A stretch of 15,663 nt of DNA from positions 1 to 15,663 of the forward strand of contig JBFKPQ010000050.1 of assembly GCA_041628225.1 (NCBI GenBank), given 5' to 3'. The stretch comes from JBFKPQ01 sp041628225. Lineage in GTDB: Bacteria > Actinomycetota > Acidimicrobiia > Spongiisociales > JAENVV01. Positions 6,947 through 13,427 of the stretch are shown here, piece after piece. Position numbers and translations under genes: made by a program. Positions within the stretch are counted from its first letter, which is position 1; every line of letters starts with the position of its first letter. The notes under the pieces are model-generated. The model was not told the DNA's origin. It made no database searches and was given only the letters and a program-made list of their open reading frames with translations.

Positions 6947-7201
6947 CTAGCGGCGGACGGAACGGGGCTTGGCCTCGTTGACGGTGATGCGTCGGCCGTT
7001 CCATTCGTGGCCATCGAGCTTTTCGATGGCTCGGGCGGCATCTGTGCGGTCTACCATCTCGACGAACCCGAACCCACGGGATCGACCGGTGTCCCGGTCG
7101 GTGATGACCGATGCCGATTCGAGTGCGCCGTAGTCGGCGAAGAGCGTCCGAAGGTCGCTTTCGGCCGCGTCGAAGGGGAGATTCCCTACGTAGATGTTCA
7201 T
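6947..7201 (-). CDS. RRM-domain RNA-binding protein
   Basis: The 84-residue protein is a single RNA recognition motif. RNP2 is IYVGNL (3-8) and RNP1 is RGFGFVEM (42-49), with the aromatic residues that stack on RNA (Tyr4, Phe44, Phe46). A short basic tail follows. Bacterial single-RRM proteins of this size bind single-stranded RNA and are often cold-induced; their targets are poorly known. The start has a strong Shine-Dalgarno sequence, AAGGAGAGG. The leader is unusual: it carries a perfect eight-base-pair hairpin just before that site and, about 70 bases upstream, an exact complement of the site, suggesting control of translation by RNA structure. A stem-loop follows the gene. Confidence 0.95.
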   Translation of the reverse strand: MNIYVGNLPFDAAESDLRTLFADYGALESASVITDRDTGRSRGFGFVEMVDRTDAARAIEKLDGHEWNGRRITVNEAKPRSVRR

Positions 7202-7315
7202 GAAGATTCCTCTCCTTGTGGGCGGCGTGGTTCGCCGCCCTGGTGGGTGTTCCGGAACCGACTCTTTCGCAGTCCAGTCCGAAGAAGGAGAGAGTGAGTC
7301 GCCGCCGAAGCAGCT
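7202..7315 (-). promoter_or_regulatory. Structured leader of the RRM mRNA with anti-Shine-Dalgarno element
   Basis: On the reverse strand the Shine-Dalgarno AAGGAGAG (7217-7210) has an exact complement CUCUCCUU upstream (7292-7285), extendable by one G-U pair. Between them stands a perfect hairpin: GGGCGGCG, loop AACCA, CGCCGCCC (7240-7220), two bases before the ribosome site. The 5' end near 7315 is inferred from a TAAGGT box at 7327-7322. Confidence 0.45.
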
Positions 7316-7321
7316 ACCAGA

Positions 7322-7327
7322 ACCTTA
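7322..7327 (-). promoter_or_regulatory. Candidate -10 box of the RRM gene
   Basis: Reverse strand TAAGGT; transcription would begin near 7315 and give a leader of about 114 bases. The -35 is not clear. Confidence 0.35.
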
Positions 7328-7376
7328 CACCGCGCAACGCGCTATCTCGCCGTCTGAGCGTCACCGCGGCCGATCG

Positions 7377-7391
7377 CCGGCGGACCGCCGG
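7377..7391. terminator. Short palindrome after the acetyltransferase gene, possible terminator
   Basis: CCGGCGGACCGCCGG is an inverted repeat 16 bases past the stop of the acetyltransferase gene on the reverse strand. As RNA it gives five pairs with a five-base loop. No T run follows. Confidence 0.3.
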
Positions 7392-7407
7392 ATGACGAGG
7401 CCGTCCG

Positions 7408-7908
7408 TCAGCAGGGATTCAGGTCCTTTGCGGCCGGTTCCTTGGTGGTCCTTGGCTGCGCCCTCAGGTCGTACCAGAAGACCGTGAGGATGAACCCGGT
7501 AACCGGCTCGATGGTGTGGTCTGGCACGGCGCCCATAGCGGCGTAGAACCCGACGGCACCCGGGTCCGAGACGATTTTCATGCGGTGGCTCATCGTCGCC
7601 GCCACAGCCACCGCGTGGTCCCAGAGGGCGCGGCCATGACCCTGGCCGATGCGTTCGGTCCGCAGGAACATCCGGAGCAGTTCGACGTGGTCCTCTCGTT
7701 CCCGCAGTTCGTAGAACCCGGCGATACCCGCCTCGTCGTCCAGAACCCAGGTGGGGTGAAGGTGCGGAGGGTCGGAGGCGGCTAGCTCGTCAACTAGAGC
7801 CTGATAGGCCTCCGGATGATGCTGGTCGTGGCCCGAGTACCGAATTCCGGCCAGGGTGAGGGAATCCAGTGTGGCTCGATCGTCGGGTTTCGCTCTGCGC
7901 CACGGCAT
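7408..7908 (-). CDS. GNAT-family N-acetyltransferase
   Basis: The 166-residue protein has the GNAT fold. The acetyl-CoA pyrophosphate loop is RIGQGHGRAL within the core strand-helix LLRMFLRTERIG then QGHGRALWDHAV, and DPGAVGFYAAMGA is the usual C-terminal GNAT element. The product transfers an acetyl group from acetyl-CoA to an amine; the substrate cannot be named. I start it at ATG 7908 because GGAGG (7918-7914) lies five bases before it; an in-frame ATG at 7920 and another at 7956 would make it longer but lack such a site. A TAGGGT -10 box at 7939-7934 predicts a leader of about 20 bases. Confidence 0.9.
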   Translation of the reverse strand: MPWRRAKPDDRATLDSLTLAGIRYSGHDQHHPEAYQALVDELAASDPPHLHPTWVLDDEAGIAGFYELREREDHVELLRMFLRTERIGQGHGRALWDHAVAVAATMSHRMKIVSDPGAVGFYAAMGAVPDHTIEPVTGFILTVFWYDLRAQPRTTKEPAAKDLNPC

Positions 7909-7933
7909 CCACGCCTCCATATCGCCCGATCGG

Positions 7934-7939
7934 ACCCTA
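7934..7939 (-). promoter_or_regulatory. Candidate -10 box of the acetyltransferase gene
   Basis: Reverse strand TAGGGT, 25 bases before ATG 7908, so the transcript would include the GGAGG site but exclude the ATG at 7956. This supports the shorter start. Confidence 0.4.
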
Positions 7940-8057
7940 ATGCCGAAGAAGGGCACGAGTTACGCGTTGTGACTTGGCTCGGCGCCAGCTCCGAGGACCG
8001 AAGGGGGTGAGATCGGAAACTCGGCCGAAGGATCCGATGGTCAACCGATGCGGTGTT

Positions 8058-8861
8058 TCATGTTTCGACCGAGAACAGCCTGGCCGGCTCGGCGAATCCC
8101 TTGAGGTCGATCTCGCCGAGTTCGGAGAAGCCGAACCCTTTGCCGATCGCCAGGTCGCGGACGGTGCCGGCGACGAGCGTTTGGCCGCCCGCGGCGTGGG
8201 CGCAGATTCGGGCGGCCAGGTTCACCGAAGCCCCGAAGATGTCAGACGATTCTTCGACTGGCTCTCCGGCCGATATCCCGATCTTGATGCGGAGGTTGTC
8301 GACCTCGCTGCACGCCCGGTGTATTTCTGTCGCTGCCCGGAGCGCCTTGGTGACGGAGGCGAAAGACGCGAGGACACCGTCACCGGTGTGCTTGACTTCC
8401 GAGCCGGAGAACTCGGCGAGGCAGCCGCGGACGATCGTGTCGTGGCGCCGGACCGCCTCGACGGCGGTATCGTCCCCGTGCTCGGTGCTGAGAGAGGTCG
8501 AACCCTCGATGTCGGTGAACATGATCACCCGCAGCCCGCTGTCGAGTTTCCCGTCGTCGAGCACGACGCGGTCGGCTTGGTCGGTATCCATCGGGCCGAG
8601 GAACGCCGACATGGTGGGCGCATCGAGCTCAATGACGCGGTGCGGCATGAGCCCGTGTGACGCCTTGTGGCACGCTTTGAGCGACTCGGCGTCGGGGGCC
8701 TCAGCCAGGCAGAAGGACTTGCCGTCCGGAAGGTTGAGCCAGTACGACACCCACCTGACTCCGAAGGCGTCCTGCATCTCGAGATCAGCACGGTGGGCCG
8801 CCTCGATCTCTTCAGGCGTCGCGTCGCCGAGGCCAGGGTGGACGTCCATGAACATCGGCAT
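8058..8861 (-). CDS. DUF4242 domain fused to class III adenylate/guanylate cyclase domain
   Basis: The 267-residue protein begins with a DUF4242 domain (about 1-85), the family that includes the nickel-binding Streptomyces protein SCO4226; Cys51 and several His (8, 65, 69, 74) could bind metal. A class III cyclase domain follows (about 110-265) with a full catalytic set: Asp117 (MFTDIEGST), Lys157 and Asp161 (KHTGDG), and Asn214/Arg218 (NLAARI). Lys157 favours ATP as substrate, so cAMP production is likely. No membrane segment is present. The fusion suggests a cytosolic cyclase controlled by a ligand or metal on its N-terminal domain; that link is inference. ATG 8861 is supported by TAGACT (8873-8868) six bases before it, a leaderless arrangement. 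Confidence 0.92.
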   Translation of the reverse strand: MPMFMDVHPGLGDATPEEIEAAHRADLEMQDAFGVRWVSYWLNLPDGKSFCLAEAPDAESLKACHKASHGLMPHRVIELDAPTMSAFLGPMDTDQADRVVLDDGKLDSGLRVIMFTDIEGSTSLSTEHGDDTAVEAVRRHDTIVRGCLAEFSGSEVKHTGDGVLASFASVTKALRAATEIHRACSEVDNLRIKIGISAGEPVEESSDIFGASVNLAARICAHAAGGQTLVAGTVRDLAIGKGFGFSELGEIDLKGFAEPARLFSVET

Positions 8862-8867
8862 GCGGGC

Positions 8868-8873
8868 AGTCTA
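8868..8873 (-). promoter_or_regulatory. -10 box of a leaderless transcript for the DUF4242-cyclase
   Basis: Reverse strand: TAGACT, six bases, ATG 8861. No Shine-Dalgarno sequence precedes the ATG. Confidence 0.5.
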
Positions 8874-9348
8874 TGACCTAGGAGCCTTCGATGTCCGAGC
8901 GGAGGACCGCGGCACGAAGTGACCACGACGCAGGCGAGGCCCCGGCGTTCCTGCGGTGTGAGCACCCGGTGGCGCCGCGGCTAGGTCGGTGAGCTGGTCC
9001 ACCGGCCGGGGCAGCCGTCGCAGTCTCGTCAGACTCGGTCTGGGGGTTCGCCGTCTACCAATCGGCGCGCATCGTCGGCGAGGACGACTCCCATCAAGCG
9101 TCGCGGCTCGCCCGACGTCCGCAGTCGGACGATCTCGACATCATCTCGAGCTCCCGCAACCGCCGCTCGAAGCCCATCAGCTCTACGTCGGACTCGTCGC
9201 TCACCCGGGAGCCGGCATGGCTGCGGGCCGGCGCCGGCAACATACCGGCCGATTGATACAAGCCACACGCCGACGCTTCCAGTGCCGCCTGCCGAGCGCG
9301 GCCCCCTAAATGCAGGCTGCAGACGGTCCGCTCAGGTCGTCGGCGGGT
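8874..9348. other. Stretch without an intact gene
   Basis: This lies between the methyltransferase stop and the cyclase promoter. It holds only a possible broken reverse-strand gene (9029-9243, described separately). I found no RNA gene, repeat or strong terminator in the rest. Confidence 0.4.
9029..9243 (-). pseudogene. Possible frameshifted small gene
   Basis: Two adjacent reverse-strand frames each look protein-like only on one side of about 9140. One reads SDESDVELMGFERRLRELE and then turns poor, stopping at 9094-9096. The frame next to it continues with DDVEIVRLRTSGEPRRLMG and LADDARRLVDGEPPDRV to a stop at 9029. A one-base indel would join them into a small acidic protein of about 70 residues. 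No family is recognised and no ribosome site is clear, so this is a weak call. Confidence 0.25.
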
Positions 9349-10124
9349 CTACGCTACGCCCCGAATGGCCCAGGCCCGGGCGGTGAGGGCGACCGCCTCG
9401 GTGGTGGGGAGTTCGGCGCGGAGTCGCTCCTCGAGACGGCGGCGGTCGGACGGGTCGAGCGATGCGACGTAGCTTGGAGCGGGTCCCTGGGCGCTCAGGA
9501 ACGGCTCCCAAAACGCTTCGAAGCTCGGGAACTCCATCGGCATCTCGAGCGCGGCCACCTCGTGCCGACCGAGGCCAGCAGCCGAGAACAATTCTTCGAG
9601 CGGCTCCGGACGGCACAGCGGAAAGCGGACCGCCTCGTCGAGGTGGGAGATCGACGGATCCAGCGCCAACGCGGCGTCCCAGAACTTCCGGATCATCTCC
9701 ATGTCGTCTGCGTAGTCCCACAGATACGTCGCCACGGTTGCGCCGGAGCGTGCCACCCGCCGCATCTCCCGGACCGCGAGGTCGGGTTCCGGCACGAAGT
9801 TCAGGGCGATCCCGCTCACGACCGCATCGAACTCGTCATTGCCAAACGGCAGGGCCTGGGCATCGCCGACCCGAACATCGGCTCCGGCGGGTAGCCGCTC
9901 TCGGGCCGCGTCGACGAACTCGGGGGACGGGTCGATGCCGGCCAGCATCGCCGGCGCCGCCATGGCGGCGATGGCTGCGGTCAGCGCGCCCGTGCCGCAC
10001 CCGACGTCGAGCCACCGGGCGCCTGGCCAGGCACGTCCAGCCACTCCAAGAACCGGTGTGCCATACCCCGGCTCCACCGACCCATGTAGTGCTCGTACCC
10101 GACTCCGCCATCCCAATTGTCCAT
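9349..10124 (-). pseudogene. Class I SAM-dependent methyltransferase, frameshifted
   Basis: The reverse strand begins at ATG 10124 with a normal family N-terminus (YEHYMGRWSRGMAHRFLEWL), then loses frame near 10024. The rest continues in another frame: motif I WLDVGCGTGALT, GIDPSPEF, DAQALPFGNDEFDAV, and a C-terminal part ending at 9349-9351. Adding one base (or removing two) between the CCTGGCCA and GGCGCC segments restores a 258-residue UbiE-like methyltransferase. The upstream frame alone would run off into Ser/Gly/Ala-rich sequence. The start has TATGGT (10136-10131) six bases before it. Either the gene is broken, or this is a sequencing error; programmed frameshifting is less likely as there is no slippery run. 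Substrate unknown. Confidence 0.85.
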
Positions 10125-10130
10125 GAGGCG

Positions 10131-10136
10131 ACCATA
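10131..10136 (-). promoter_or_regulatory. -10 box of a leaderless transcript for the methyltransferase
   Basis: Reverse strand: TATGGT, six bases (CGCCTC), ATG 10124. It also supports the start chosen upstream of the frameshift. Confidence 0.5.
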
Positions 10137-10199
10137 TCGGGTCGACTGCGCCAGACCGGCCCGCGATCGATTCCTTCCCACGGAACGACCATCGAAGCG

Positions 10200-10447
10200 T
10201 AGGGTTGGAGGGGATACGGGACTATGGGTTGCCGAGCGACGGGCACCGTCGCACGCTTCGGTCTTCCGACCCCTTACGGTCAGGTCGAGATCCCGGCTGC
10301 GGTGCCAACCGCTGTGCAGGCGCCACTCGACATACGAGTGCAAACCACCTCGGGCGAGACGCCTTCGATGGGAGGCGAAGGATCTCCAGTCCGCCCAGGA
10401 GCTCCTGCGTGGAACACCCCGTCCCTGGGCCAATGTGGGAGGCAATC
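10200..10447 (+). promoter_or_regulatory. Long structured leader before the secreted-protein gene
   Basis: About 240 bases lie between a possible TAGGGT box (10200-10205) and the GTG. They contain a stem CACTCG-ACATA-CGAGTG (10324-10340), alternative pairings CGCCT/AGGCG and CCTTCG/CGAAGG around 10370-10382, and a 12-base palindrome CAGGAGCTCCTG (10396-10407). The run of helices ends about 30 bases before the ribosome site GGGAGG (10437-10442). I could not match it to a known riboswitch class. Confidence 0.35.
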
Positions 10448-12238
10448 GTGAGACACAGAATGCCGTCTGGGACCAGACGGATCCCCAAACTCGGAGCCGG
10501 GTCGGTGCTGGCCATCGCCGTGGTGCTCACCATGGTGACCGCGGCCGCGGCCATGCATGTGGCGGGGCCCGAATTCGAGATCGAAGGCAATACCGCAGTA
10601 GACGATGCAGCCAAGGACTGGGCCAACGTCCTGCCCGAACCGATCGACGACGGGCACGACGCCATCCTGATCCAGGATCCGCACTCGAAGATCAAGCCGA
10701 ACGTCGACAACGACTGGTTCGCCAAGGGCGGAAAGTTCGACAACCCGGCCGGCTGGACGATCCTCAAAGCGACGGGGCCGGCGCAGAACGAGCTGACCAA
10801 CATCTTCGCCGACCTCGTGCTCACGGGGACCGACGGAGACACCTGGATGATGCTCGGCATGGAGCGCACCAAGACCAGCGGCACGTTCGACCTCGACTTC
10901 GAGGTGAATCAGACCGGCTGGAACGGAGCGAGCGGCACGCTGGTGAGGACCGAAGGTGACGTGGTGGTCGGCTTCGAACTGAAGGGCAACCCGACCGATC
11001 CACAAGAAGACCTCGATGTGCTGGTCCTCGTCTTCGACCCGCCGGGCGGCGCCGACCTCACAGGAGCGAACTGCACGACGACGTTCGCGCAAGGTGGCGT
11101 CGACTCCGTGGTACCGGGCAGTGACGCCTGCGTCGGATATGGCACCACGCAGTACAAGATCGTCTTCAAGGCCAGCGCATCGATCGCACCCGACTTCGAC
11201 GGCGACACCAACCCGGACCTCGTTGCGACCATGAACCCGGTTGCGTTCACGGCCGACTTCACGTCGTACGACTCGGGCGGCGCGCTCCGGACCCAGATCC
11301 CGGCGTTCCAGTTCGCCGAGGCGGCCATCAACATGACGGCCCTCGGCCTCGCACCAGGCTGTGCCGGGTTCGGATCGGTGCACGCCAAGAGCCGCTCGTC
11401 GCTGGAACCCGGTTCGGACCTCAAAGACCTGGCCGGCCCGGAGACGTTCTCGGTCACGTGTGGCATCTCGGGTACCAAATACAACGACTCGAACGCCAAC
11501 GGCGTCATCAACGACGGTGAGCCCGGCCTCGAAGGTTGGACGATCAAGCTGTACAACGACAACGACGGCAACGGTCTGCTGAGCGCCGGCGACACGCTGC
11601 ATTCGACGGACACCACCGACAGCAACGGTGGGTTCTCGTTCTCGGCGGATCTCGCGTTCGGCGACTACCTCGTCTGCGAGGTTGCCGACAGCCTTGCCAG
11701 CGGATGGACGCAGTCGTTCCCGACGGGCAACACCATCTGCGAGAACGATGTGGTCGATTCATCGCTGGCTCCAGCGGGATACGCGGTGACGATCGGGCTG
11801 GGAACCGGAGAACTTCTGCTCTACGAAGACCAGGACTTCGCCAACTACCTGTCCGCCGACCTCGACGTCACCAAGACCGGAACGATCAGCTACACGGCGA
11901 GTGTGACCAACAACGGACCTGCGGCTGCCACGAACGTGATGCTGACCGACGACCTGCCAGGCGACCTCGCCTGGTCGGTGACGTCCGAAGACATCGCCAA
12001 CGCCTGCACCATCGACGGCAACAACACACTCACGTGTGACGTGGGCACGCTGGCCGACGGAGCCACCTTCTCGGTGACCGTGACGGCCACGATCGCCGAT
12101 GAGGACAGCGCGGACCGCGGGGTCAACTGCACGTACGGTCTGCTGGTGGGCAACGGCGCGTCGGCGACCACCGACCGTCCCGACTCGGACATAACGAACG
12201 ATGCGGACACAGCGAACATCTGCGAAGTAGCTCCATGA
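10448..12238 (+). CDS. Secreted multidomain protein with SdrD B-like and DUF11 domains
   Basis: The 596-residue product starts at GTG 10448, with GGGAGG five bases before it. A basic N-terminus and hydrophobic run (SVLAIAVVLTMVTAAAA, 19-35) form a Sec signal peptide, likely cut near 35-39. A region of about 300 residues follows, Asp/Gly/Thr-rich, which I do not recognise. At 338 an SdrD B-like prealbumin fold begins (CGISGTKYNDSNANGVINDG, then YNDNDGNGLLSAGD), with Asp-rich calcium-binding-like loops. A DUF11 domain (about 472-575) has DVTKTGTISYTASVTNNGPA. No LPxTG, membrane anchor or repeat array is present at the C-terminus, so the protein is probably released or held non-covalently. An upstream in-frame extension to 10205 lacks a ribosome site and is rejected. 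A role in adhesion or surface structure is inference. Confidence 0.9.
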   Translation: MRHRMPSGTRRIPKLGAGSVLAIAVVLTMVTAAAAMHVAGPEFEIEGNTAVDDAAKDWANVLPEPIDDGHDAILIQDPHSKIKPNVDNDWFAKGGKFDNPAGWTILKATGPAQNELTNIFADLVLTGTDGDTWMMLGMERTKTSGTFDLDFEVNQTGWNGASGTLVRTEGDVVVGFELKGNPTDPQEDLDVLVLVFDPPGGADLTGANCTTTFAQGGVDSVVPGSDACVGYGTTQYKIVFKASASIAPDFDGDTNPDLVATMNPVAFTADFTSYDSGGALRTQIPAFQFAEAAINMTALGLAPGCAGFGSVHAKSRSSLEPGSDLKDLAGPETFSVTCGISGTKYNDSNANGVINDGEPGLEGWTIKLYNDNDGNGLLSAGDTLHSTDTTDSNGGFSFSADLAFGDYLVCEVADSLASGWTQSFPTGNTICENDVVDSSLAPAGYAVTIGLGTGELLLYEDQDFANYLSADLDVTKTGTISYTASVTNNGPAAATNVMLTDDLPGDLAWSVTSEDIANACTIDGNNTLTCDVGTLADGATFSVTVTATIADEDSADRGVNCTYGLLVGNGASATTDRPDSDITNDADTANICEVAP

Positions 12239-12246
12239 GACACGAC

Positions 12247-12266
12247 GCCCGGAGCGCGCTCCGGGC
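12247..12266. other. Perfect 20-base palindrome after the secreted-protein gene
   Basis: GCCCGGAGCGCGCTCCGGGC is fully self-complementary and lies 8 bases past the stop. It could act as a first terminator stem or protect the 3' end, and precedes a stronger terminator. Confidence 0.55.
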
Positions 12267-12277
12267 CTGAAACATCT

Positions 12278-12313
12278 GTGGGTCCCATCCGGCTCGGATG
12301 GGACCCACGTTTT
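12278..12313. terminator. Strong intrinsic terminator between convergent genes
   Basis: GTGGGTCCCATCC, loop GGCTC, GGATGGGACCCAC gives a perfect 13-base-pair stem (12278-12308), followed by GTTTT on the plus strand. It lies between the secreted-protein gene and the convergent lipoprotein gene and may serve both. Confidence 0.85.
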
Positions 12314-12331
12314 GGCCAGTGGCTGGCGCGG

Positions 12332-13270
12332 TCAGCCCGCCAGGAAACCGAAGGACCGATTGAACAGATCGATCGGACCGAACGGGACCTCGGTCCCCGA
12401 GTCGGTGGTGGCGACTGCGCCCGTGAGGGTCGCTCGCACCTCGGCCGACACCTCGCCGGCAGGAAGCTCATCGAGGATCTCCAGCGTCCCCGCCGTGATG
12501 GGCCAGCGCGCCGCCACAACCGGATTGGGTTCCCACAGCTCGAACACGTCGTCGCAGTGGTTTGCGAAGAGATGCTTGCCGACCACCACCTCGGCCGACC
12601 ACGCCACGTCGGGCAGCACCACCTGACGGGTGGCCGGATCGATGTCGGCCCGTTGGTAGATGAACAGGCCGACCATCTCGTCATCGGTCGACATCGCCCA
12701 GCCGTAGCCACACGGCCACGCCTCGGTGAACGTCGCCTGCGAGATCAGCGCCGCCAGGTCAGGTTCGGAGAGAGTGCCGGGTTCGAACGCCGTTTCGATG
12801 GAGTCGAACACGGCCACCTGCTGTTCGGACGGCTGGCAGAACCTCACGTATTCGGCCCACCTGCCCGACGGGCCGCCGGGCAGCGAATCCACGTCCACCC
12901 ACCGCACGGTTCCGTCAACGGCCGATCCTGAGGTGAGCGCCGTACCGTCGGCGGTCAGGATCGACGTCGGGTCCGAGGCCGGGATCGCCGCGCCGATGGG
13001 GAACACGACAAGGTGTTTCGATTCGCCGAGGTTGGCGGACCAGCAGCCGTTGGTGGCCAGCTGCAGCTCGCCGCGGACCCCTACCGATCGGTCGCCGAAG
13101 GCCGCGAACTCGCCTTCGGCTTGGGCAGGTGCCCCGAAGCCGCCTTCATTTCCGGCCGGCTGCGTTGTCGCCACCGGCTGGGGCACGCGGGTGGTGGGCG
13201 TGGTGGTCGCAGCGTCGCCGCCACACGCACCGATCAGCACCACGAGCATCATCGCCCAGTGTTTGAACAC
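12332..13270 (-). CDS. Putative lipoprotein of unknown function
   Basis: Read from GTG 13270, the protein has 312 residues with a short lipoprotein signal: FKHWAMMLVVLIGAC, lipobox IGAC with the modified Cys16. A Thr/Pro/Ala-rich linker (about 20-45) leads to a globular part containing Cys in NGCW, RFCQP, WPCGYGW and NHCDD, which could form disulfides outside the membrane. The remainder has no family that I recognise. It would be anchored on the outer face of the cytoplasmic membrane. An in-frame ATG at 13366 would put 32 polar residues before the signal and spoil it, so the shorter start is better, although GGAAAGGA lies 11 bases before the GTG, a little far. It converges with the secreted-protein gene and diverges from ltrA. 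Confidence 0.8.
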   Translation of the reverse strand: MFKHWAMMLVVLIGACGGDAATTTPTTRVPQPVATTQPAGNEGGFGAPAQAEGEFAAFGDRSVGVRGELQLATNGCWSANLGESKHLVVFPIGAAIPASDPTSILTADGTALTSGSAVDGTVRWVDVDSLPGGPSGRWAEYVRFCQPSEQQVAVFDSIETAFEPGTLSEPDLAALISQATFTEAWPCGYGWAMSTDDEMVGLFIYQRADIDPATRQVVLPDVAWSAEVVVGKHLFANHCDDVFELWEPNPVVAARWPITAGTLEILDELPAGEVSAEVRATLTGAVATTDSGTEVPFGPIDLFNRSFGFLAG

Positions 13271-13414
13271 GTTGTCCGTCGTCCTTTCCGCCCGCGGGAT
13301 GCGGCCGATGGCAGGTATGACGCCGGCCGGTCGTGGATGGTTCCACGACGCAGGATGAGCTGACACCGGAGCGTCGCCGGCCCAACGTCGTCACCGTCTC
13401 GCTCGGGCATTCCC

Positions 13415-13420
13415 TACACT
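13415..13420 (+). promoter_or_regulatory. -10 box of a leaderless ltrA transcript
   Basis: TACACT, seven bases (CGGCGAC), then ATG 13428. There is no Shine-Dalgarno sequence, which fits leaderless translation. Confidence 0.55.
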
Positions 13421-13427
13421 CGGCGAC

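Noticed and set aside
10320..10447. Cyclic di-GMP (GEMM) or other known riboswitch, suggested by GCAAACCACC and nearby helices
   Set aside because: The GAAA tetraloop, the GGGACGCAAAGCC segment and the expected second arm are missing.
10205..10447. In-frame 81-codon N-terminal extension of the secreted protein
   Set aside because: It would bury the signal peptide behind a polar Arg/Ser-rich segment, while GTG 10448 has GGGAGG five bases before it.
12332..13366. Longer start (13366) for the lipoprotein
   Set aside because: It adds 32 polar residues before the lipoprotein signal; the GTG at 13270 places the hydrophobic run and lipobox at the N-terminus.
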